A program made the position numbers and the translations under genes. The notes below the pieces were generated by a model that made no database searches, had not been told where the DNA came from, and saw nothing but the letters and a program-made list of their open reading frames with translations. Positions 1-5,695 of a DNA stretch of 7,455 bases are shown here, in pieces; the first letter of the stretch is position 1; every line of letters starts with the position of its first letter. This DNA is from Helicobacter_D sp964464895 (GTDB lineage: Bacteria > Campylobacterota > Campylobacteria > Campylobacterales > Helicobacteraceae), in assembly GCA_964464895.1 (NCBI GenBank), contig CAYXGY010000017.1, forward strand, positions 1 to 7,455, given 5' to 3'.

Positions 1-1
1 A

Positions 2-97
2 TTTGTGCATCTTAGTGAAGAATTAGCGGATAAAAGTGGATTAAGGGGTTGGAATTTAGGGATTGATTTTATCGTTTTGCTTGTGATTGGGAAATGA
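2..97 (+). CDS. 3' end of an unidentified, probably membrane, protein (partial)
   Basis: One plus-strand frame is open from the left edge of the window to a TGA at 95-97, giving 31 residues. The tail contains a short polar stretch (HLSEELADKSGLRG) followed by a hydrophobic run (IDFIVLLVIG) and a final Lys, which would fit a last transmembrane helix with a very short cytoplasmic or periplasmic end. The gene converges on the broken hydrolase gene to its right. I do not recognise the family from so little sequence. The other two plus frames close early, and the opposite strand reads less like protein, so this frame is the best choice, but a chance open stretch of this length cannot be excluded. 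Confidence 0.45.
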   Translation, partial: FVHLSEELADKSGLRGWNLGIDFIVLLVIGK

Positions 98-307
98 GGA
101 AAGAAAATGATTTATGGGAATTGGGCAAAGGATTGCAAATATTTACAAAATTTCAAAGGCAAGAGGCGAAGCAAGAACCCTAAAATACTAAAAAGCGATT
201 CTAGCCTCTCTTGCAGAATTGTCAAATATTCTTTACAAATACTTCTTATAAAACTCTTCTAGTTTTTTCAGTGCTTCCTTTACGATTCTAGGTTCGTAAT
301 AAGTCTG

Positions 308-325
308 GATATGCGCCTTGATAAG
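308..325 (-). other. Internal deletion junction in the hydrolase remnant
   Basis: Reading the minus strand, CAA GGC GCA in the N-terminal frame (Q-G-A, after FDAAY) meets CAT ATC CAG in the C-terminal frame (H-I-Q). The family normally has well over a hundred residues between these two segments. The N-terminal frame runs on as YPDLLRT to a TAG, while the shifted frame gives HIQTYYEP and a plausible family C-terminus. The exact breakpoint is probably within GGCGCAT (minus strand). Confidence 0.65.
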
Positions 326-533
326 CAGCGTCAAAGGCAATCGTGATATATCCGAGTTCAGCTAGATTTTGTGCATAAAGTCCTGCGACTTGTTCTTTTG
401 TGCCTCCATTGGGGTGGGCTACGATAATTGCGGGGATTTTTTGCTTGAGGTTAAAATTTGCTGGTGTATAGACATTTGCCCGTATCTCAAACCCTCTGCT
501 TGGATAACTCACGCTCTGAATTTGAACCTTGCC

Positions 534-536
534 CTA
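534..536 (-). other. In-frame premature TAG in the hydrolase remnant
   Basis: The reading frame around it is ATG ACC AAG AAT GAA TAG GGC AAG GTT CAA, so MTKNE stops and GKVQIQSVSYPS continues in the same frame. A single substitution (for example from CAG or AAG) would explain it. The frame is otherwise coherent on both sides, which shows the stop is a lesion and not a gene boundary. Confidence 0.8.
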
Positions 537-801
537 TTCATTCTTGGTCATTGCATTTGCATACACCAATCCAAAGGGATTCTTAGCAACATTTCTTGCA
601 GCTTGCTCACTTGGATTGGCTATGGGGAATTTATCTTGAGACTTTGCATTTGGGCGAGTTGGATTGGAGGCTGCATTGAGCGAATGAAATGCGCTGAATG
701 TCAAAACTCCACCACCCAAAACCAAAGAGTTTTTAAAAAGTTTCTACGATTTAAAGCATACCACTAAGTGTTTGTCAAGAGAAAATGCCAAAAACTAAAT
801 T

Positions 802-2274
802 CTAATCCACAATCCCCAATGTTTGATAAAGCTCGCGTGTATTCAAAAACTGCTCCACGCAAACCTCTAGTGATTCTTTTGATAGATTGGGAATTGCATT
901 GCGGACAAATTCTTTCAAAGATTCTTTTTCTAAGATTCCTTGTGTAGAGCCTTTTAAAAAAGCCCAAATCGTCTCCTCTACATAAATCCCTCCGCCTATC
1001 AAAGGGGCGGCAAGGAATCGTTGCGTGCCCTTTTGTCTTTTCTGCGCGAAAAGCACTTGATTGTGTGCTCTTGCTTGTGCTATGATTTTTGGATTCAAGG
1101 GCTGTGTGGGATGCAAGAATCCTTGCGTCATCATCGCACAGATGATAGGCAGCAAGACATTGATTTCTACGCCAAAGGATTCCACTAGGTTTTGAAGCGT
1201 CTTAGGGGAGAAAGAATCCTTGGCAAAAAATTCTAAAATCCTTTGACAAAAGGCTTGAAATTCTGGTGGAGTCTCCCTTGCGTTTTGGAATCCAAAGGGA
1301 GGCTTAAGCAGGACAAAAGTCGTGCGCAGAATACAATTTTCGTGCTCCTCTTGCGTCAATTGCCTTGCGCCTTTGACAAAAATATCCATTCTAAAAGATT
1401 CATTGAGAAAATAATCTTTGAGCTGCTCTTGCAAGAGAGAATCCCTCGCCTCTGCTAATAATTGCTTTTGCTGTGCATTAAAAGTCAAAGGGTCAAAGTG
1501 CCACATTAGCTTTGCACTACACGCAAACTCACATTGCGCATTGTGTAGAACCTTTGCCATTTCACTAAAAAACACACAATGCCAATCCTGATTAAAAAAT
1601 TCGTGGCACAAATAATTGATTTCTCTTGTTTGCAATTCTTGATTGATTTCTTGTGTGCGTGGATTTTGTTCTATATAAAGCGGTTTAGAATCAAAAAGAT
1701 TCTGCGCCCAATGGATTGTTTGCTTGATTCGGCTTTCTTGATTGCCACTTGCCTGACTTTCATAAGTTTTAAGCAAATGACGCAAAGAATATTTCCCCTC
1801 CCAACCCGGAAAGCAATTATAACTAATATACACTGCCCCGCTCTCGCTTAAATGGTGCGTAATAATCCCTAAAACAATCTCTTGATTCTCTTTACTAATC
1901 CAGCTCCAAACGCCGTGCAAGGCAATAATGTCAAACTTAAGATTTTCTTGTTTGAGATGCTCCTTTAGCTGCAAAAAGTCCTCCGGATAGACTTGTGCGC
2001 AACTTTGAGAAGCGGCAATCAATGCTTGTGCGTGCTGGCAATGCGCAGGGATAAAGTCGTTCCCCACAAATTCCCCCTCACTGCAACTTGCGTGGAGCGT
2101 TAGGCTATTGCCCATACCAAATCCTAGCTCAAGATAACGGAATCTTTGTCGTTCTTTGGAGTGATACCACTCTAATCCTGCCAAGCTTAAAGAAAAGTCT
2201 ATCCATAAGGGATTAAGTGCGGGGATAAAGTCATCTACATATTCTAATTCCGTTGCGTATCCATACGATTCCAT
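802..2274 (-). CDS. Class I SAM methyltransferase with PKMT-like regulatory domain
   Basis: A 490-residue cytoplasmic protein (no signal peptide or membrane helix). The N-terminal half has a Rossmann SAM-binding fold: motif I YLELGFGMGNS at 47-57, the acidic-loop region GNDFIP at 71-76, FDIIALHGVWSWI at 114-126 and YISYNCFPGW at 149-158. The last two are hallmarks of the bacterial family that includes the Rickettsia protein lysine methyltransferases PKMT1/PKMT2. Residues about 217-300 (YLCHEFFNQDWHCVFF onward) match the 'methyltransferase regulatory domain' that follows in these proteins; the remaining 190 residues are mostly helical, of unknown role. Start choice: an ATG at 2298 is in frame, but the ATG at 2274 has a strong AGGAGG four bases upstream and leaves the pglJ stop only 8 nt away, so 2274 is preferred. 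Last gene of the run. The substrate is unknown: a protein lysine is suggested by family, a sugar by context. Confidence 0.85.
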   Translation of the reverse strand: MESYGYATELEYVDDFIPALNPLWIDFSLSLAGLEWYHSKERQRFRYLELGFGMGNSLTLHASCSEGEFVGNDFIPAHCQHAQALIAASQSCAQVYPEDFLQLKEHLKQENLKFDIIALHGVWSWISKENQEIVLGIITHHLSESGAVYISYNCFPGWEGKYSLRHLLKTYESQASGNQESRIKQTIHWAQNLFDSKPLYIEQNPRTQEINQELQTREINYLCHEFFNQDWHCVFFSEMAKVLHNAQCEFACSAKLMWHFDPLTFNAQQKQLLAEARDSLLQEQLKDYFLNESFRMDIFVKGARQLTQEEHENCILRTTFVLLKPPFGFQNARETPPEFQAFCQRILEFFAKDSFSPKTLQNLVESFGVEINVLLPIICAMMTQGFLHPTQPLNPKIIAQARAHNQVLFAQKRQKGTQRFLAAPLIGGGIYVEETIWAFLKGSTQGILEKESLKEFVRNAIPNLSKESLEVCVEQFLNTRELYQTLGIVD

Positions 2275-2278
2275 AATG

Positions 2279-2284
2279 CCTCCT
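2279..2284 (-). promoter_or_regulatory. Shine-Dalgarno AGGAGG that decides the methyltransferase start
   Basis: On the minus strand the sequence reads TAGGAGGCATTATG. The AGGAGG core overlaps the pglJ stop codon TAG (2285-2283) and precedes the ATG at 2274 by four bases. No comparable site precedes the alternative ATG at 2298, which lies inside pglJ. The overlap of stop and ribosome site suggests that ribosomes finishing pglJ re-initiate here. Confidence 0.75.
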
Positions 2285-3443
2285 ATCCAAAAATCCATTG
2301 CTTATAGTGCGGTAGTTGCGATTCTATGGAGAATTTACGCGCTTGAGATTGGAGATTGGTTGGAGAGAAAAAGCTAGGTTGCGCATAAATAAACTGCATT
2401 GCAAAACTAAAGGAATCCCTATCATTGAGTGGGACTAGAATGCCTCCTTTACAAATTTCGCAATGTTTTTGTGTGTCTATAAATTCTCCTTGTGGTGCGA
2501 GAATCTCACGCGGTGCGCAATCGGTTGTGAGAATTGGAATCTTTAGTGCGAGGGATTCCACAAGCACATTAGGGAAACCCTCGTGGTTGGACGCAAAGAC
2601 AAAACAATCTGCCACACTCAAAGGCGCATAAGGATTAGATGTGCGTCCGAGCAAATGCACGCAGGATTCTAGCTGCAATGCCTTGATTTGAGATTCTAAT
2701 GCCTCTCTTTTCTCGCCCTCTCCAAGGATAAATAAATCCGCCTTGTCCTTAAAATCCCGCATACAATCTATCAGCAAGCGGTGATTTTTGCCACTATCCA
2801 ATCGCCCAATACTGATAAAGGCAAATCTTCCACGTGCCTTGCTTAAGAGGATTTGCTCTTTTAGCGTAGAATCCTCACGACTTTGTGCAAGGATTTTGTC
2901 CAAATCAAAGAAATTTAAAAGCAGGGTGATTTTCTCCCTTGGGATTCCAAAATGTTGCACCAAATCCTCAAGATTCTGTGGGGCATTCGCACTAATCTTG
3001 TCTGCTTGATTATACAGCATTGCGATGAGCTTACGATTGATAAGAGAGGAAAGATTAGGATAGCCATATTGTAGGCTAGGGTGGCTTCGTTCTGAAATAA
3101 GAATCTTGGGACGCTTGCCCGAAAATTTACACAGCATTCCTGCCAAAAGATTAATATAATTGGGACGCGTCATCAGCGAGAGAGAAACCTCGCAATCTTG
3201 AATGATTTTAGAATATTTAAAGGCAAGCAAGGGAATCTTGAATAGCTTTTTGAGCCCGCTTTCGTGCGTGCTATTGCTTCCTAAAATAATTTTTTGCACC
3301 TTTTGGGTGAGTGGGTAATGGTTAATGTCCTCTAGCAATACCAAGGTGATTGCATATTCTTTTGCCAAGTTTTCCAACAAAAGCGAAGTGATACGTTCCG
3401 CACCCCCTGCACCTAAGGAGTAAAGCAAAACGACGAGTTTCAT
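2283..3443 (-). CDS. pglJ: PglJ-like GT4 glycosyltransferase
   Basis: 386 residues, a GT-B fold retaining glycosyltransferase of family GT4. The N-terminal acceptor domain begins MKLVVLLYSLGAGGAER (glycine-rich loop at 11-17), with LFKIPLLAFKYSKI at 67-80 and RPNYINLLAGM at 93-103, both of which resemble the same regions of C. jejuni PglJ as I recall them. The donor domain has SIGRLDSGKNH at 211-221 (Arg214 and Lys219 would contact the nucleotide-sugar phosphates), LGEGEKREAL at 240-249 and the EX7E pair Glu288/Glu296 in EGFPNVLVE. In C. jejuni, PglJ adds the second GalNAc to GalNAc-diNAcBac-PP-undecaprenol at the cytoplasmic membrane face; the donor sugar here is inferred. It follows the other GT4 gene by 14 nt. 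No good ribosome site precedes the ATG (only ATTAAG), so translation may depend on coupling. Close relatives PglA/PglH are less similar by eye. Confidence 0.75.
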   Translation of the reverse strand: MKLVVLLYSLGAGGAERITSLLLENLAKEYAITLVLLEDINHYPLTQKVQKIILGSNSTHESGLKKLFKIPLLAFKYSKIIQDCEVSLSLMTRPNYINLLAGMLCKFSGKRPKILISERSHPSLQYGYPNLSSLINRKLIAMLYNQADKISANAPQNLEDLVQHFGIPREKITLLLNFFDLDKILAQSREDSTLKEQILLSKARGRFAFISIGRLDSGKNHRLLIDCMRDFKDKADLFILGEGEKREALESQIKALQLESCVHLLGRTSNPYAPLSVADCFVFASNHEGFPNVLVESLALKIPILTTDCAPREILAPQGEFIDTQKHCEICKGGILVPLNDRDSFSFAMQFIYAQPSFFSPTNLQSQARKFSIESQLPHYKQWIFG

Positions 3444-3457
3444 TATAATGACTTAAT

Positions 3458-4657
3458 TTAAGATTCTAGCTCGTTGCTGTTTTGCAATTCTACTTTTAGA
3501 ATCTCTACACTGATAGATTGGGCGAGAGAGGTAAGAATCTTCAAGGTTTTATTCATCATAGAATCCACACTAAATTTTTCCACAATGTGCGTGCACGATT
3601 GCGCCTTAAGGGACTCTAACTTGCCTGAAAGATGCAAGGCATAGAGAGATTCTAAACACTTTAGCGCACTTTTATCATCTTTTGGAGGAAAAAGAAAATC
3701 ATAGGAATCTTGTCCAAAATCCGCAATAACTTTGCTTTCTCCCACATTGCTAACGATGGGCACACAACCGCACGCCATTCCCTCTGCAATAGAGTTTGAA
3801 AAGCTTTCGGTATAAGAAGTGGAAAGAATGCAATCAAACAGCGGATAATAAGCCTCTACATCGTTTTTAGCTCCCAAGAATAATACTTTGCGTTGCGTGT
3901 CTCCTAGAATCCTTAGACAATCTTTCAAGATTCTTTCCTCGCATTTCCCAAGTGCGATAAAAGTAACTTCGGCTTGCTCTTGCGCGTCTAATCGTTCCAA
4001 AAATTCCTTTGCAATGCGTGCAAACAAAGGATAGTCTTTGACTTTGTCCATTCGCGCAACGATTCCAACGATAAAAGAATTTTCCCCAACTCCAAGCTCT
4101 TTTTTGAATCGCGTAATGTCTCTTGGGTGGAATCGCGTGGTATCAATGCCATTATAGACGACGAATGCCTTTTTCATATAATAACCCTTGGATTGATAGA
4201 AAGCAAAGGCATCTTGGGAATTACAAATAATCGCGTCTGCAAAGCGACTTAAAAGTTTTTGCGTATGAAAATAGAGCTTGGAGGCAAGGCTAAGATTGCT
4301 TAATTCAATCGCACTAGAACGGAATCCAAATACGACTTTCGCGCGCAAGAATGCGCCACAAATAAGGCTAAAAACATTCATTTCGGGCATAAAGGCATAA
4401 ATACAATCTGGGCGAAAATCCTTAATGACCTTACGATAAGCGAACAAAAAGCCAATGTCTCTACGTCCTTTTTTGTTCAAACAAATATGTGGAATACCCA
4501 CGATTTCATATTCCAAACGTCCGCCACCATAAAGCGTGCAAAGTCGCAGTTCTACATTGGGATTCTTGGCGAGCTCCTTGGCAAGAAGCACCCATTGCCT
4601 TTCCGCTCCCCCAAAATTTAAAGACCTAATAGCAAGTAAGATTCTAATGGATTTCAT
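3458..4657 (-). CDS. GT4 glycosyltransferase of unassigned specificity, in the glycan operon
   Basis: 399 residues with the complete GT-B/GT4 layout. N-terminal domain: IRILLAIRSLNFGGAER (glycine-rich loop at 15-20), acceptor-side segments through IYAFMPEMN (86-94) and FGFRSS (110-115). Linker: VVYNGIDTTRFHP at 166-178, a typical GT4 hinge. Donor domain: GIVARMDKVKDYPLF at 198-212 (Arg202 and Lys207 as phosphate contacts), FLGAKNDVEAYY at 260-271, and the EX7E pair Glu284/Glu292 in ESFSNSIAEGMACGCVP. All expected active-site residues are present, so it should be functional. Its ATG overlaps the pglI stop as ATGA (4657-4654), indicating coupled translation. By position it could stand in for PglH, which polymerises GalNAc in C. 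jejuni, but the sequence does not look like PglH or PglA to me, so donor and linkage are open. Confidence 0.85.
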   Translation of the reverse strand: MKSIRILLAIRSLNFGGAERQWVLLAKELAKNPNVELRLCTLYGGGRLEYEIVGIPHICLNKKGRRDIGFLFAYRKVIKDFRPDCIYAFMPEMNVFSLICGAFLRAKVVFGFRSSAIELSNLSLASKLYFHTQKLLSRFADAIICNSQDAFAFYQSKGYYMKKAFVVYNGIDTTRFHPRDITRFKKELGVGENSFIVGIVARMDKVKDYPLFARIAKEFLERLDAQEQAEVTFIALGKCEERILKDCLRILGDTQRKVLFLGAKNDVEAYYPLFDCILSTSYTESFSNSIAEGMACGCVPIVSNVGESKVIADFGQDSYDFLFPPKDDKSALKCLESLYALHLSGKLESLKAQSCTHIVEKFSVDSMMNKTLKILTSLAQSISVEILKVELQNSNELES

Positions 4658-5649
4658 TTTTCAACTCTTTGACGAATTTTTAGTTTTGGCAGACAAGATA
4701 CCGGCAAAAAAAGACAAGCAAAAACTTGCAATGCAAGCCAATTTGGATAGATTGCTAGACTTTGCAGAATCTTTTTGAATGCCTTTTTGCGATTGCCCCC
4801 TTGTCTATAAAGCAACGCGGCTGTGGCGCAAAGCTTGGCTAGGTGAGCAGGACAACATTTCAAACGTTCCTTATAAAAGAGCAAAATGTCCTGTTCATAA
4901 TTTTTTACCATTTCTAAGGGCTGATATTTGAGGCTTTGTGTGAGGGATTCTGCGTGGATTCTATAAAACTTCAAGGGCTTATGAATATAGTAACAAGGAC
5001 GTTGTTTGTGGAGCTTGAGCCACAATAACCCCATATTGCCTCGTTGCAAATTTTCATTGAATCGCCTTTGTCCTAGCAATTTGCGCTCAAATAAAGTTAC
5101 AAACTCTCCATCTAGTCGCCCAGCAAGCACTTCTTGGAAGCTAATCTCACGCGACTCGTCCAATCCTTTGCCAGAGAGCGAGCCATCATCACTTCTCGTG
5201 CAATTTGCAATAATAATGCCGTATTGCTTATCAAAATGCAAATATGCTTTTATCATTTGTGAAATTGCCTCTTTGAACAGCAAATCATCATCATCTAAAA
5301 GCAACAAAAGCTCACCGCTTGCATAATCTAGCCCATTATTGCGATTCCCTGCACTTCCACGCGCCCTTGCATTGCGCACGACTTTGATATTTGGATTATC
5401 CCTTGCATATTCACTTGCAATGTTAAAGGTATTGTCTTCTGAACCATCATCACTGACGATGATTTCCAGATTTGGATAATCTTGCTCTAAAATACTTTCA
5501 ATAGATTCTGTAAAAAAATATTCACGATTATAAGTAGTTAAAATCACGCTGACTTTTGGAAATTGCGGGTTTTTCGGAATTTCATTCAGAAGTTTTTGAC
5601 TAAATTCTTGCGGTAAATCTTTGATATTAAATTCTTTGAATTTTTCCAT
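4654..5649 (-). CDS. pglI: PglI-like GT2 glycosyltransferase
   Basis: 331 residues, a GT-A fold inverting transferase of family GT2. The fold starts at PKVSVILTTYNR (31-42), with EIIVSDDGSEDNT at 62-74 (nucleotide binding), GNRNNGLDYASGE at 101-113 and the metal-binding acidic cluster LLDDDDLL at 117-124. The second half holds SGKGLDESREIS (159-170), DGEFVTLFERKLLGQRRFNENL (180-201) and YYIHKPLKFYRIHAESLT (220-237), which resemble matching parts of C. jejuni PglI from memory. PglI there adds the single branching glucose to the lipid-linked heptasaccharide precursor. The C-terminus (about 264-330) is basic and hydrophobic and may attach to the membrane. About 30 residues precede the fold; the only usable ATG is 5649, with AAGGA nine bases upstream, so the extension is probably real. 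It lies 46 nt after pglK and overlaps the next gene by four bases. Confidence 0.8.
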   Translation of the reverse strand: MEKFKEFNIKDLPQEFSQKLLNEIPKNPQFPKVSVILTTYNREYFFTESIESILEQDYPNLEIIVSDDGSEDNTFNIASEYARDNPNIKVVRNARARGSAGNRNNGLDYASGELLLLLDDDDLLFKEAISQMIKAYLHFDKQYGIIIANCTRSDDGSLSGKGLDESREISFQEVLAGRLDGEFVTLFERKLLGQRRFNENLQRGNMGLLWLKLHKQRPCYYIHKPLKFYRIHAESLTQSLKYQPLEMVKNYEQDILLFYKERLKCCPAHLAKLCATAALLYRQGGNRKKAFKKILQSLAIYPNWLALQVFACLFLPVSCLPKLKIRQRVEK

Positions 5650-5695
5650 TACCTATTTTCCTTTTGTTTGCAATATCGGTCAAAAACATCAAAAC

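Larger units (their letters stand above)
233..759 (-). pseudogene. Degraded Tat-exported alpha/beta hydrolase (dienelactone-hydrolase-like)
   Basis: Pieces of one protein can be followed across several lesions. Near the 5' end, bases 754-731 encode LNRRNFLK, a twin-arginine signal motif, followed one frame over by NSLVLGGGVLTFSAFHSLNA (731-672), the hydrophobic part of the signal and a likely cleavage region. An ATG at 759 lies just upstream but in yet another frame. The mature part runs in one frame through a TAG at 536-534 and continues with SYPSRGFEIRANVYTP, then AIIVAHPNGG (oxyanion-loop-like) and AELGYITIAFDAAYQGA. Directly after this the frame changes and HIQTYYEP (313-290) leads to a Lys-rich amphipathic end and a TAA at 235-233. 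In this hydrolase family the His of such an H-I-x-x-Y motif is catalytic and lies close to the C-terminus, so the middle of the protein, including the nucleophile elbow G-x-S-x-G, is missing. About 170 codons remain, perhaps half of an intact protein. No function is expected. Confidence 0.8.

Noticed and set aside
159..214. Inverted repeat GCAAGAG (159-165) / CTCTTGC (208-214) between the converging genes, considered as a shared terminator.
   Set aside because: The stem is only seven base pairs, the loop is over 40 bases and no T-run follows directly on either strand.
107..262. A plus-strand 51-codon open frame starting ATG at 107 with GAGGA upstream.
   Set aside because: Its start context is acceptable, but the protein is Lys/Ser-rich without any recognisable pattern, and its 3' part runs antisense over the end of the hydrolase remnant. 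I judge it a chance frame.
730..739. T5/A5 run in the hydrolase signal region as a phase-variable tract.
   Set aside because: Tracts of five are too short for typical slipped-strand switching, and other fixed lesions downstream would keep the gene off anyway.
369..767. A 132-codon plus-strand open frame.
   Set aside because: It lies exactly antisense to the hydrolase remnant, whose minus-strand reading shows clear family motifs; the plus reading is Cys/Ile-rich with no protein-like pattern.
765..801. TTGACA on the minus strand (779-774) upstream of the hydrolase remnant, considered as a -35 box.
   Set aside because: With 17-base spacing the -10 would be TTTAAA, at or past the expected start codon at 759, so it does not fit the gene; it may be chance.
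2275..2298. Methyltransferase start at the ATG at 2298, which would overlap pglJ.
   Set aside because: The strong AGGAGG precedes the ATG at 2274, and the family-like N-terminus begins there (MESYGYATELEY).
5006..5326. A 106-codon plus-strand open frame rich in Ser and Lys.
   Set aside because: It is antisense to the conserved part of the PglI-like gene and has low-complexity composition typical of a shadow frame.
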